NCBI GenBank assembly: GCA_039192515.1
Contig: JBCCXA010000001.1
Location: 1 to 64,000, forward strand
Origin: Verrucomicrobiota bacterium
GTDB taxonomy: Bacteria > Verrucomicrobiota > Verrucomicrobiia > Methylacidiphilales > JBCCWR01
Reading direction: 5' to 3'
Length of the DNA stretch: 64,000 nucleotides
Position numbers and translations under genes: made by a program. Below the pieces are notes generated by a model, which saw nothing but the letters and a program-made list of their open reading frames with translations, searched no databases and had not been told where the DNA came from. This document shows, one piece after another, positions 44,698-54,352 of the stretch (positions are counted from its first letter, which is position 1; every line of letters starts with the position of its first letter).

Positions 44698-45467
44698 TCT
44701 TCATGGGAACAGGAACATCACTGGGTGTTCCTGTGATTGGTGTTAAAAAGCATTTTTGTGATCTAGCTAATCCTAAAAATTGGAGGACTAGGACATGCGC
44801 TCACGTGATTATGGATGGTGTCCATATTCAAATTGATGTTTCACCTGAGTTTCGTTTGCAATGTATTTGGAATGAGATTAACTGGATTGATTTTGTGATA
44901 CTAACACATGGCCATTCAGATCATGTCATGGGGATGGATGACTTGCGAAGTTTTTCTGCCATGAAAGATGGTGAGGCTATGTTAATTTATTCCTGCGAAG
45001 ACGGTCTACAAAGGCTCAGAGATTCTTTTGCTTATGCAATACTTGATCGGCCACTAATAACAGGCTACCCAGCTTTTAAGCCCCTGGACATGCCTAATAA
45101 ACTCCAGCTACCGTGTGGAACAATCTGCTCAACTTTACTACCTCATGGCACATTTGAAGTGCTTGGATTAATTTTTCAGGAAAAAAGCACGGGTAAAAAA
45201 TTAGCTTATTACACAGATTGTCATGAGGTTACTCCTACCGCATTGGATTTAGCAAAAGGCACAGATGTTTTGGTCCTGGATGCTTTGCGACACCAACCAC
45301 ACAACTCCCACCTAACTATAGATCAAGCCACTGCGATTTCCCAGAGGGTTGGTGCCAAGCAAACATATTTCACCCATATGAGTCAATGGGTTGATTATGA
45401 TACCGTAAATCGTAATTTACCTGATAAAATAGAGCTTGCTTACGATGGACTAAGGGTCAATTTTTGA
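44688..45467 (+). CDS. PhnP-like MBL-fold phosphodiesterase
   Basis: This 259-residue metallo-beta-lactamase-fold enzyme starts FMGTGTSLGVPVIGV and has the metal motif LTHGHSDHVMGMDD, with further ligands in YYTDCHE and FTHMSQWVDY. The arrangement resembles PhnP and related cyclic phosphodiesterases, including 5-phosphoribosyl 1,2-cyclic phosphate phosphodiesterase. No phosphonate genes are adjacent, so another phosphodiester substrate is possible. Its end overlaps the convergent secreted-protein gene by 11 bp. Confidence 0.82.
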   Translation: MELVFMGTGTSLGVPVIGVKKHFCDLANPKNWRTRTCAHVIMDGVHIQIDVSPEFRLQCIWNEINWIDFVILTHGHSDHVMGMDDLRSFSAMKDGEAMLIYSCEDGLQRLRDSFAYAILDRPLITGYPAFKPLDMPNKLQLPCGTICSTLLPHGTFEVLGLIFQEKSTGKKLAYYTDCHEVTPTALDLAKGTDVLVLDALRHQPHNSHLTIDQATAISQRVGAKQTYFTHMSQWVDYDTVNRNLPDKIELAYDGLRVNF

Positions 45468-46104
45468 TCTGTTCCCTTAATTTAGCATAGCGGTCATTAT
45501 ATTTTAACTCGTCCTGGTAATCTTGATAGTATTGCCACCACTCTTGCCTGTCTAAGTAATAGTCGAATAAAGGGGATATCCTATCAAATTTCGAGATTAA
45601 TTCGTCTCGTTCATTGATCAATTCTAGGATCTCCGCACCGCCTTCCATAGTTGCCGCGACCTTAATCGCCTCAGATTTTACATACTTAAATAATTTTGCA
45701 TCTTTTTCGACAAGTGACCCTTCGCTGCCTATCCAGAGTTCCCCAACCTTTAAAGCTTCGTAGGCATTATCAAGATACTGAACCGTCGCTGAAAAAGTGT
45801 CGTCTTGTTGCTTATTAGCTTTCTCAAAAAACTTTTTAGCAATAGATGCATTCTCGGACTGCTTCTTGAGCATTTGATATTCGGAAGCTTTGAGTAGGAA
45901 CTCTTGTTGAACTATTTTTTCTAAATATGGATCCACGATCTTGTCTATCTCTTCTATTCTGTCTAGAGCTTTTACCAGCTGCACTTGAACTTTCTCAATG
46001 AACTCATTGATTTTCTTCTCCTTGTTCGCAGTTTGTCCATAAACATAATGGATTTGATGGCTTGTTAAAAAAACGACCAAGACCAAAAAAAGATTTGATT
46101 TCAT
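45457..46104 (-). CDS. Secreted helical protein, unknown
   Basis: The 215-residue product has a signal peptide (MKSNLFLVLVVFLTSHQIHYVYG, cleavage around residue 23) and a largely helical mature chain rich in Lys, Glu and aromatic residues, ending WWQYYQDYQDELKYNDRY. No known domain is recognised. It lies 25 bp after a second secreted helical protein on the same strand, so the two look like partners or diverged paralogues in gene order and overall design, although no strong sequence match is visible. Confidence 0.6.
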   Translation of the reverse strand: MKSNLFLVLVVFLTSHQIHYVYGQTANKEKKINEFIEKVQVQLVKALDRIEEIDKIVDPYLEKIVQQEFLLKASEYQMLKKQSENASIAKKFFEKANKQQDDTFSATVQYLDNAYEALKVGELWIGSEGSLVEKDAKLFKYVKSEAIKVAATMEGGAEILELINERDELISKFDRISPLFDYYLDRQEWWQYYQDYQDELKYNDRYAKLREQIKN

Positions 46105-46129
46105 AGGTTAAGTTTCCTTTTTTAGATCA

Positions 46130-46675
46130 TTAAACTTTACCCATTGCCTGACTGTAGAGTCTTAAGTGCTTAGAAATAATCCTTTGGAAGTCTTTCCATT
46201 CGTCTTCCTCAATAGGACTTTCCCTCATGGTCGTTTGTAGAAGATTGATAGACTGCTTTATTCTCCCTCTTGCATCTTTGAAAAGGCCATCTGAATCGCG
46301 CTTTTTAATCATATCGTTGAGCTTTTCGACATACTCCTTGTCACGCTTTTGAATACCATCTTTTGTTTTAAGGGATTCATTGTAGCGGCGTAGTCGCTCA
46401 CGATAAGCACCAGCACCCTTAGTGCGGTAAAAACCTAAAGCATCCTCAGCCTGCTTTGTGACAATTGTTATCATCTCGGCAGTAGGCTGGTCCGGAACCA
46501 TAGTCGCTATGAGGTTCATATTACGTATGAATTTCTCACTGATATCGGCAAAAGTTGCAGAGTCTTTTTCTGGCTCTAGGATAGGATCAATCAGTGACTG
46601 AGCCCTCGAGGAAGCTAGAGCAAATATGGCAAAAAGAGTTAGAATTGTGCAGAACCGGAAAAAACAACTACCCAT
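46130..46675 (-). CDS. Secreted helical protein, unknown
   Basis: This 181-residue protein has a hydrophobic signal (TILTLFAIFALASSRAQS, likely cleaved after Ala-Gln or nearby) and a helical, charged mature region containing RERLRRYNESLKTKDGIQKR. Nothing suggests an enzyme. It is followed on the same strand by another secreted helical protein after 25 bp, and an AT-rich gap of about 115 bp separates it from frr. It may be periplasmic. Confidence 0.6.
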   Translation of the reverse strand: MGSCFFRFCTILTLFAIFALASSRAQSLIDPILEPEKDSATFADISEKFIRNMNLIATMVPDQPTAEMITIVTKQAEDALGFYRTKGAGAYRERLRRYNESLKTKDGIQKRDKEYVEKLNDMIKKRDSDGLFKDARGRIKQSINLLQTTMRESPIEEDEWKDFQRIISKHLRLYSQAMGKV

Positions 46676-46790
46676 TACTCTACAATACGATAAAACTCTG
46701 GGAATGTCACAGTTAATCTTATTTTAATCTAGGGAGATATTGAAAACGCGAGCTCTAGCTGCAATAGGTATATCCCAATAACGCATTAGC

Positions 46791-47351
46791 TTAAATAGTC
46801 AGCAGCTCTTTTTCCTTACTGCCGACCATCTCATCTATCTGTTTCACAAATTTATCCGTCAGGTCTTGAGTCGATTTTTCAGAAACTTTTAAATCATCCT
46901 GCGTGATAGTAGAGGCTTTTTCCTCTTTTTTAAGTTGATCTAAGCAATCTCTGCGCGCGTGACGGATTGCGATTTTTCCGTCTTCACCCATTTTTTTAAC
47001 TACTTTGATAAGGTCTTTACGACGTTCCTCTGATAACTCCGGAATAGGAAGGCGAATGATTTTACCGTCAACCATTGGAGTGATTCCAATATTAGCTTCC
47101 TCAATTGCCTTACGAATGGGATCAACGTTTGAAGCGTCCCATGGCTGAATCATTATGAGCCGAGGCTCTGGTGTAGTAATTCCAGCGGTCTCTCTAAGAC
47201 GCATTGTTGAGCCATAACAGTCTACTTTAATATTTTCAACGAGAGCAGGAGAGGCTTTGCCAGTGCGAACTCCTTGAAAATCCTCTTTCACTTTTTGAAG
47301 GGTTTTGTCCATCTTCTCTTCCGTTTGCATCAAGATTTCGTCTGTATCCAT
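46791..47351 (-). CDS. frr: Ribosome recycling factor
   Basis: RRF releases the 70S ribosome from mRNA after termination together with EF-G. The 186-residue protein begins MDTDEILMQTEEKMDKTLQKV and has the conserved block FQGVRTGKASPALVENIKVDCYG and IRLPIPELSEERRKDLIKVVKKMGEDGKIAIRHARRD. Length and motifs are normal. It lies 12 bp after pyrH on the same strand, the usual pyrH-frr operon order. Confidence 0.97.
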   Translation of the reverse strand: MDTDEILMQTEEKMDKTLQKVKEDFQGVRTGKASPALVENIKVDCYGSTMRLRETAGITTPEPRLIMIQPWDASNVDPIRKAIEEANIGITPMVDGKIIRLPIPELSEERRKDLIKVVKKMGEDGKIAIRHARRDCLDQLKKEEKASTITQDDLKVSEKSTQDLTDKFVKQIDEMVGSKEKELLTI

Positions 47352-47363
47352 AAATTTTTCCTA

Positions 47364-48179
<816 letters not shown>

Positions 48180-48217
48180 TTATTTCTCTTTTAGAATAAT
48201 TTTTTTATAGCCTAGAT

Positions 48218-49327
48218 TTGGTTTTGTTGCGTATCTATTTGTCACTAGCTGATCCCGGCAACTATGGCTGGGGTGTTTGCTCTAAGTATTTGGCTGAAGA
48301 GTTAGCTAAATGCTGCGAGGTAATCTCTCTGTCTCCAGAACATATGGATTGGAACAACCCTAATTTGCCGGGAGTACATCTTATGGCGCTGGCAGGTCAC
48401 TTACAGACACGCAGTGCCGCCAGAGGCATTTTAAATATCGGTTACACCTTTTTTGAGGGGCGTTTGTCTGATCAAGCAATAAGAAATGCTACATACTATG
48501 ACCATATTTTCGTAGGCTCAACGTGGTGTCAAAAATTGGCTCTAGAGGCCGGTCTTAAACACACTTCCGTTCTAATACAGGGGATTGATTTGGAGTTGTT
48601 TCATCAGAAAGATGGCTCGGACCCATCCAGGAAAAAGAGTAGTTCGCCATTTGTGGTCTTCTCTGGCAGTAAAATAGAATATCGCAAGGGGCAAGATCTA
48701 ACAATTGCAGCATTTAAAAAAATACAAGAACTGCACGACGATATTCATCTAGTGACTATGTGGGACAATTACCTAAAAGACTCCATCCAAACTATGTCCT
48801 GTTCTCCACATATTAAATTCGAACTTAAGGGCAAAGATTGGGAGGAAAAGGTTTTGCATTTATGTAAGATAAATGGCCTCGATACCTCGAGAATATTTGT
48901 TTTGCCACTAGCTGCTCACACGGAGTGCCCTATTGTATATCGCGAGTCTGACATGGGAATTTTCCCTAGCCGTTGCGAAAGCGGCACCAACTTAGTGCTA
49001 ATGGAGTATATGGCCTGCGGAAAACCTGCTATCGTTTCGGCGACAGGAGGTCATCTAGACATTATCAATGATTCCAATGTGATCTCACTAAAAGAACTAA
49101 AGAATGTTGAAATCCCCGACTACTATGAGAAGTCACTTTCGGTGACTTGGCAGGAAGCTTCGATTGATGAGCTCATCGAAAAAATTAATTATGGCTATTG
49201 TCAAAGGGAGGAGATCCGAGAAATAGGTCTACTCGGGGCAGAAACCATGAAACAACACACTTGGTCAAAGACGGCAGATCGTCTAGTCAGAAAATGTGAA
49301 GAATTACTAGATAACAATAAACAGTAA
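48218..49327 (+). CDS. GT-B glycosyltransferase (GT4-like)
   Basis: A predicted cytoplasmic glycosyltransferase of about 370 residues. The acceptor half includes PGNYGWGVCSKYLAEELAKC, and the donor half has GSKIEYRKGQDLTIAAFKKI and FPSRCESGTNLVLMEYMACGKPAIVSATGGH, which contains the E-x7-E nucleotide-sugar motif of group 1 transferases. A TTG is taken as start because no ATG lies close to the first strand; alternative TTGs are adjacent. It is divergent from pyrH and ends 11 bp before a convergent membrane gene. Donor and acceptor are unknown. Confidence 0.82.
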   Translation: MVLLRIYLSLADPGNYGWGVCSKYLAEELAKCCEVISLSPEHMDWNNPNLPGVHLMALAGHLQTRSAARGILNIGYTFFEGRLSDQAIRNATYYDHIFVGSTWCQKLALEAGLKHTSVLIQGIDLELFHQKDGSDPSRKKSSSPFVVFSGSKIEYRKGQDLTIAAFKKIQELHDDIHLVTMWDNYLKDSIQTMSCSPHIKFELKGKDWEEKVLHLCKINGLDTSRIFVLPLAAHTECPIVYRESDMGIFPSRCESGTNLVLMEYMACGKPAIVSATGGHLDIINDSNVISLKELKNVEIPDYYEKSLSVTWQEASIDELIEKINYGYCQREEIREIGLLGAETMKQHTWSKTADRLVRKCEELLDNNKQ

Positions 49328-49338
49328 TTTCTGCTGTT

Positions 49339-49713
49339 CTAGTCTTTGCATGTTTTGATGCTTAAAACAAACCAAAAGCCGTAAAGAATCACTGACCCAC
49401 CCACTACCTTGACAATGAAATTATCAATCGCAAAGAAGATAGAATAACCTCCAAATAGTGAAAGGCAAACTAAAGCCAATACTTTTGCTTTTGCTGATAT
49501 ACATCGCTTTTCCTGCCAGCGCCGAATGGTTGGCCCAAAAGCTCTGTGATTAAGTAGCCATTGATGCCATTTTGGAGAGGATTTTGCAAAGCAAGCTGCA
49601 GCTAGTAATAAAAAGGGTGTTGTAGGAAGAAGCGGTAGGGCAATACCTGTGAGGGCCAGGCCTAGAAAAACGAAACCCACTACTCGATAAAGCATTATTC
49701 TGGACACTAACAC
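49339..49713 (-). CDS. DUF454 inner-membrane protein
   Basis: This 124-residue protein is related to Escherichia coli YbaN. The N-terminal hydrophobic helix contains LGIALPLLPTTPFLLLAAACFAKSS in near-canonical form, followed by HQWLLNHRAFGPTIRRWQEKR and two more transmembrane helices. DUF454 members are small inner-membrane proteins of unknown role. A second in-frame ATG six codons in might be the real start (MLYRVVGFVF). Confidence 0.85.
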   Translation of the reverse strand: MLVSRIMLYRVVGFVFLGLALTGIALPLLPTTPFLLLAAACFAKSSPKWHQWLLNHRAFGPTIRRWQEKRCISAKAKVLALVCLSLFGGYSIFFAIDNFIVKVVGGSVILYGFWFVLSIKTCKD

Positions 49714-49783
49714 ATTTTCCTTTCTAAAGGAGCTAATTTGGCATCTCTCAACCCAATACTCCTGAAATGCAAAGATTTTAATT

Positions 49784-49810
49784 TCTATATACTACAAAAT
49801 AGTATATAGA
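49784..49810. promoter_or_regulatory. Perfect 11-bp inverted repeat abutting a start codon
   Basis: TCTATATACTA (49784-49794) is the exact reverse complement of TAGTATATAGA (49800-49810) with a CAAAA loop, and the right arm touches the ATG at 49811. It could be an operator, or in RNA a hairpin masking the translation start. It lacks a following T-run, so it is not a classic terminator. Confidence 0.6.
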
Positions 49811-50197
49811 ATGGCAGGTGTTATTCTAGTTGTTGTTCTCGTAATGATTTTCTTTTTGCATTCTCATGGGGCTGAGGAAATTGAGGGGTGGGTGCCAGTG
49901 CCTCTAGTGGTTTCTACACCACAAGGTCCCGCAGCACTTTCATTTGGTTCCGATATCTTGGCAAAGTTATATTTAGAACTTAGTGGTGTAACCGAAGGCT
50001 GGTCTCCAATTAAGGCAAAAGAACTCTTGGAGCATAATCCTAGGCTGGTAGAAAAAATTCCACGCCGCTTGCATTTAGAAAACAAAGCACATGTGCAGCA
50101 ACTCAAGAAAAATAGCGCTCTATTCCCTTACAAAAAATACACGATAGAGCCTGCATTTCATTCTCAAGATGCACATTCCAAAAAGGCTCAAAGCTAG
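49811..50197 (+). CDS. Small secreted or membrane-anchored protein
   Basis: The 128-residue frame starts with a strong hydrophobic segment (MAGVILVVVLVMIFFLHSHG) without positive charges before it, then a polar region containing WVPVPLVVSTPQGPAALSFG and a basic tail. It has no recognised domain. The start is immediately preceded by an 11-bp perfect inverted repeat and no Shine-Dalgarno is visible. The protein-like composition supports a gene, but only moderately. Confidence 0.5.
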   Translation: MAGVILVVVLVMIFFLHSHGAEEIEGWVPVPLVVSTPQGPAALSFGSDILAKLYLELSGVTEGWSPIKAKELLEHNPRLVEKIPRRLHLENKAHVQQLKKNSALFPYKKYTIEPAFHSQDAHSKKAQS

Positions 50198-50313
50198 CTA
50201 ATTGGTATCCATTTGACCTCTAAAGGACAAGTTATTCTCACCCCTAACATGTATGTATAGGCAATTTCTCTATTTACTTCCTAATTTATTTTTTTATTAC
50301 ATATAGGGTACAT

Positions 50314-50643
50314 ATGTTCCAAAGAGTAAAGAAAACCAAATTGAAAGAGGGTATGATACTCGGAGAAAATATTCATTCTATGAATGGAGAGCTAATATAC
50401 AGAATTGGAGACTCTGTTGATGATAAAGTTATTGAAGAAGTCTCTAAGCTAAAAGCGAAGACTATTCTGGTGGATATGCCAAATATTGAAAAATTTTATA
50501 GTGACGAAGAGGTAAAATCAGCTCGCGAGTCAATAGCTAAGAGATTTATCGATAAGGACAAGAGCTTGACAAGGGAAATTATCAAGCTTTCAACAAAGAA
50601 ACACCTTAAAAAGATGTACTTCTTGCGCCTTAATGAAGAGTAA
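50314..50643 (+). CDS. Small protein resembling the N-terminal module of HD-GYP proteins
   Basis: The 109-residue protein begins KKTKLKEGMILGENIHSMNGE and continues RIGDSVDDKVIEEVSKLKAKTILVD, the pattern of the DUF3391-like accessory module that precedes HD-GYP domains in other proteins. The remainder is charged and helical. It ends within the start of an HDOD-domain gene, with an 11-bp overlap, so the two products are probably made together and interact. No enzymatic residues are visible. Confidence 0.65.
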   Translation: MFQRVKKTKLKEGMILGENIHSMNGELIYRIGDSVDDKVIEEVSKLKAKTILVDMPNIEKFYSDEEVKSARESIAKRFIDKDKSLTREIIKLSTKKHLKKMYFLRLNEE

Positions 50644-51487
50644 GCCCAAGAAAATCAAACAAGAAGTCATAGAGCTTTTAGGTAGTTACATTCCCTCATT
50701 GCCGAGAGTTGCTACAGAGTTGCAAAGGATTATATCCGAGGAAGACTTCAGCTACACTAAGGTTGAAGATCTCATCATGCAGGATACTGCACTAGCAGCA
50801 AAAATCCTTAAAATAGCCAACAGCCCTGTTTACGGACTGAGCCGGGAAGTGGAATCAATCTCTCAAGCCATGATGATTATGGGAATGCACGAGATTAAGG
50901 AGATCGTGATGGGGACCGCTTGCGTAGATGCTTTTAAAAAATTTAATATGAAACACTTTGATATAAATAAATTTTGCAAACACGCATTAGCCTGCGCAGT
51001 AAGCGCCAGATACCTTGCCTCTAACATGGGAATAAACCCATTAGAGGGTTATTTTGTGGCAGGTTTGATACATGATCTTGGTCAAATCATTATGGCCAAA
51101 GCATTTCCTGAAGCCTATGTAAAGAGCTTGGATTTAGCCGTCAGCAAAAATTTAACCACTTCAAATGCAGAGCAAGAGATCTTCAAATTTGACCATACTA
51201 TCATAGCACAGGCAGTTCTAGAACATTGGAAGATGCCCAAAGCTTTGCAAGCCGTAGCGAGGTATCACCACAATCCCGGGATGGCGGACCAATTCCAGCA
51301 AGAAGTCTCCATCATTCATCTTTCAGACGCTATTGTAGAGGCCATAGGATATAGCAGCGGAGGCGAATCTTATATTAAAATTGAATGCACAAGAGTTACA
51401 GAGGCACTCATTAGTCATCCATCTATAGAAAACTTATTCGAAGAAATTGACTTCCTTATGGAGACAAGCTCCAGTTCATACGAATAA
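50633..51487 (+). CDS. HDOD-domain signalling protein
   Basis: This is a 284-residue protein of the HDOD family (PF08668), HD-fold relatives that lack or have lost phosphodiesterase activity. Characteristic blocks are IPSLPRVATELQRIISEEDFSY, SVYGLSREVESISQA-like text near residues 60-80 and YFVAGLIHDLGQIIMAKAFP, and EHWKMPKALQAVARYHHNP. HDOD proteins usually act in chemotaxis, motility or stress signalling. The gene overlaps the preceding small protein and is followed by a long gap with a repeat. Confidence 0.88.
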   Translation: MKSKPKKIKQEVIELLGSYIPSLPRVATELQRIISEEDFSYTKVEDLIMQDTALAAKILKIANSPVYGLSREVESISQAMMIMGMHEIKEIVMGTACVDAFKKFNMKHFDINKFCKHALACAVSARYLASNMGINPLEGYFVAGLIHDLGQIIMAKAFPEAYVKSLDLAVSKNLTTSNAEQEIFKFDHTIIAQAVLEHWKMPKALQAVARYHHNPGMADQFQQEVSIIHLSDAIVEAIGYSSGGESYIKIECTRVTEALISHPSIENLFEEIDFLMETSSSSYE

Positions 51488-51930
51488 ATCATATAACCCG
51501 TTTCTGAGATGATTTCGTGTGCTTATAATTAAATCGACACTATGTTATAGAACTTCAACGGGATGGTTAAAAGCTGGAGCCTCAAGGAAGAAAGCGTCTG
51601 CGAAGATGTATCCATCGCATCGATCTAAGCTTAGCTCTTTACAAGCAAGCGAGGGCAAAGCGATCAAGCCCGGGGAGTACTCTCCCAGATAGAGGTGGGA
51701 AACAGGTCTCAATAAGGTAGTACCTTTAGAAGACTCTATACTGTTGACATATGATCTAACTAAAGAGACTAGACAATACACTGGCAAATTTATATCCCAA
51801 AATCTATTGCCGAAACTACCTAGTCATGTGGCGCTCATTAGCAATGCTAATAAAATATACTTGTTCTATTAAACCCAACATTTATAAGATCTATATAATG
51901 ATTATAAAAATTTGATCGATATGTAATACT
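51488..51930. other. Intergenic stretch with dispersed repeat C
   Basis: No supported gene is present. Nearly half is the third copy of the dispersed repeat. Its complement carries an 80-codon open frame that I regard as a by-product. The last 150 bp before the FHA gene are strongly AT-rich and probably contain its promoter, but no clear boxes were identified. Confidence 0.5.
51549..51757. repeat. Dispersed degenerate repeat, copy C
   Basis: About 200 bp alignable with copy A at roughly two bases in three by eye. Shared blocks include ttaaaagct or its variant at the left, cgaagatgtatc, aagcgatcaagc, gagtact and ccagatag. The outer stem seen in copy A survives as ATCGC (51614-51618) against GCGAT (51660-51664). 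In one reading frame it gives YKQARAKRSSPGSTLPD, comparable with YRSGKAKRSSMRSTHPD in copy A, interrupted by stops. Confidence 0.6.
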
Positions 51931-52899
51931 ATGAATAGTCGAGAACAAGTCTTAGAAAAATTAAAGATGCTTGGGAATGAATCGAACGATGAGGGAATCC
52001 TATATCTTCATGAGGGGCACTATAACGGTGTTATCTACATTAAAAACGGCTATGTGAGATATTGTTATGCTGAAAATAATTATGGAGCACGAGAAGAAGG
52101 CTTTCATTCATTATTGAGAATTTTAGCATTACAATCACCAGAATGGCATTGGGAGTCATGTACATTACCTGGAGAAAAAACTATCAAGATCCCCATCGAA
52201 AGAGTTTTAGAATGCGTTGAAATCATGTCTAAAAAAAGAAATGAGCAATTAACAACCAAAACAACGCGCTTAGAACTACCGCGCAAAGCGCAAATAGACC
52301 TAACTAAAGTCAGGATCTATCTCAATGTTGACAAAGGTGCGCTTGAGGGTGAGAAATTGCCGTTGCAGCCAGATAAGACAACCGTTGGTAGGGGATTCGA
52401 CTGTGCTATTAGACTACCCGATCCAACCGTATCGACCAAGCACTGTCATTTCATTATCCAAGATCATACCATTTATCTAGAGGACCTTGATTCCTTTAAT
52501 GGAACCAGGATTAATAATGTCCGTATCCAAAAATATGCTGTTAGCTTTGATGACTTGATCGAAATTGGAGAAACTAAAGTTCACCTCTCCTATCAAGATA
52601 ACAAAGTCTCCATGGAAGATAATGACTTGGGGGGTGACAGCCTTAATCAAGGCCTGGGAGATACGAACGCTGAAAAAGAGTCTAATCTGACAGATGCTGA
52701 AAATCGCATTAATATACAAAGAAAACTACGCCAAGTCACACGTGTGGTTGATAGGCAATCTCATCCAGAGGGTATAACGGAGAAAAGTGACTCCTCAGTA
52801 AATGAGAACTCTGATATTACGGAAGCTCCAAGCGAAGGACGCATCGCCAAACAAAGAAAACTACGCCAAATGACACGGGTAGTTGAGAAGGTTATTTAG
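51931..52899 (+). CDS. FHA-domain protein with DUF4388-like N-terminus
   Basis: The 322-residue protein has an N-terminal region (about 1-100; GILYLHEGHYNGVIYIKNGY) resembling DUF4388/PATAN modules found in bacterial signalling proteins. A forkhead-associated domain (about 150-220) follows, with the phosphothreonine-binding pattern VGRGFDCAIRLPDPTVSTKH and DLDSFNGTRINN. The tail is polar and carries two copies of a basic motif: QRKLRQVTRVV (263-273) and QRKLRQMTRVV (308-318). The motif contains threonines that could be phosphorylated. A Ser/Thr kinase partner is plausible but not in view here. Confidence 0.85.
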   Translation: MNSREQVLEKLKMLGNESNDEGILYLHEGHYNGVIYIKNGYVRYCYAENNYGAREEGFHSLLRILALQSPEWHWESCTLPGEKTIKIPIERVLECVEIMSKKRNEQLTTKTTRLELPRKAQIDLTKVRIYLNVDKGALEGEKLPLQPDKTTVGRGFDCAIRLPDPTVSTKHCHFIIQDHTIYLEDLDSFNGTRINNVRIQKYAVSFDDLIEIGETKVHLSYQDNKVSMEDNDLGGDSLNQGLGDTNAEKESNLTDAENRINIQRKLRQVTRVVDRQSHPEGITEKSDSSVNENSDITEAPSEGRIAKQRKLRQMTRVVEKVI

Positions 52900-52997
52900 G
52901 TGAACATCATGTCCTTAGTGGGGAAAGCTACAATGCTTGGCCATAAAACGCGAAATTGCACCGTTGAGCATCTACGCTGGACATGCAAAGCCCTAGC

Positions 52998-54251
52998 TTA
53001 ACAACGTTGTTTGGCCTCACGGCCATCATCTTCAATTTTTAAATCCGGGATGTGGTTGAAGGCAATACGCATAGGGGCAGAGCGTAACGCCTCATAAGCT
53101 CCTCCAAAGTAAATGGTGTTATTGCCAAATTTAGTATTGAGCTCGTCCATAGCCTTATGGAGTGTTTTTCTATTTTTTGAAACTTCTGTTTCTGAGAAGA
53201 AGGAAGGCGTGTAATTATTCTCCGCTGTGAGATTAAAAAAGGTCACACCAACAGCTAGTGGTTTGAGTGTCGTCCTAGGATAGCGATCCCATAGAAGATT
53301 AAGAATGCGGATGAATTCCAAAGTGTCCTGTGTTTCTAAGAATTGCATGTCATTTCTCCAAGAGGGAGCATTGATGTGTTTAATAGAAATATGCATGGCA
53401 GATGCCATATAGCTCATATTTCGCAAGCGCATGGCAGCTTTTTGTGTGAGGCGATTAATCACGGCAAAGGCAAGTTTACGGTTGCGCTCCTCAGGAGGAA
53501 GAACATGAGAGTGACCAATAGTTGTGTGCTTTGTCGGAGGATAATAAACTTCTTCCCCCCGCAAGTTGCGAAATATCCGCTCACCCTCTACGCCATTCCA
53601 AGCTTGACGAAGCTTGTCCTTGCTCGTGTGACAAAGTTCATAAACAGTGGTAATGCCATATTCTCGAAGACGTTGTTCCATACGTTTACCTACGCCATGG
53701 ATGTCTCGTAGTTCTAATTTATATAAGGCCTCTGGAAGGTCCTCTTCTTGTAGACAAATCAGACCATTAGGTTTTTGCATATTAGAAGCCATCTTGGCCA
53801 AAAATCGATTAGGCGCGATGCCTATGGAACTTTTTAAATACTGACCGACTTTACGAGCAATGGTCTGTTTAATATGTTTGGCAAGGCCTCGGGCTCTGTC
53901 TTCTTTTCTAAAATTATTAGGAAGGTCACAGATCATTTCATCTATGGAAAGCACCTCGTCTATATGGAGGCACGATTCTACTGCTTCTACAAGTTGGTGA
54001 TGACATTCGACATAAGTTTTAGGCCTTGCCTGAACGATTTCCAATTTTGGACAAAGTAATCGAGCTTGTCGAACTTGAGTCCCCGTTTTAATGCCAAACC
54101 GCTTTGCTTCATAGCTTGCAGCGATACAGCAAGTCGTCTCCGCCATCACTGGTACCACTGCTACTGGTTTACCCCGCAGCTCCTTCCTCAGTTCCTGTTC
54201 GACAGAAGCAAAGTAAGAGTTAAAATCAACAAGAAGTGAACGCAAGGCCAT
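52998..54251 (-). CDS. Y-family DNA polymerase (DinB/UmuC type)
   Basis: This translesion polymerase of about 417 residues has catalytic acidic residues in LLVDFNSYFASVEQ near the start and SIDEMICDL near residue 105. The thumb helix-hairpin-helix DIHGVGKRMEQRLREYGITTVYELC and a little-finger domain with YFGGAYEALRSAPMRIAFN follow. Active-site acids are intact, so it is not an inactive ImuB-type subunit. The ATG at 54251 (MALRSLLVDFNSYF) is preferred to one eight codons upstream. The polymerase, as in UmuC, would copy damaged DNA at low fidelity. It converges with the FHA gene. Confidence 0.9.
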   Translation of the reverse strand: MALRSLLVDFNSYFASVEQELRKELRGKPVAVVPVMAETTCCIAASYEAKRFGIKTGTQVRQARLLCPKLEIVQARPKTYVECHHQLVEAVESCLHIDEVLSIDEMICDLPNNFRKEDRARGLAKHIKQTIARKVGQYLKSSIGIAPNRFLAKMASNMQKPNGLICLQEEDLPEALYKLELRDIHGVGKRMEQRLREYGITTVYELCHTSKDKLRQAWNGVEGERIFRNLRGEEVYYPPTKHTTIGHSHVLPPEERNRKLAFAVINRLTQKAAMRLRNMSYMASAMHISIKHINAPSWRNDMQFLETQDTLEFIRILNLLWDRYPRTTLKPLAVGVTFFNLTAENNYTPSFFSETEVSKNRKTLHKAMDELNTKFGNNTIYFGGAYEALRSAPMRIAFNHIPDLKIEDDGREAKQRC

Positions 54252-54352
54252 AGTTGTATACTGGCGCACGTACAAAATAAGACAAATTTTTTGCTATTAA
54301 ATGACTAACATCTTACTGACCTGGGTAAACTTGAGTCAGGATTGGGCTTTCT

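Noticed and set aside
51549..51787. An 80-codon minus-strand protein
   Set aside because: It runs across dispersed repeat C, whose sister copies carry stops in the comparable frame, and has no domain or Shine-Dalgarno.
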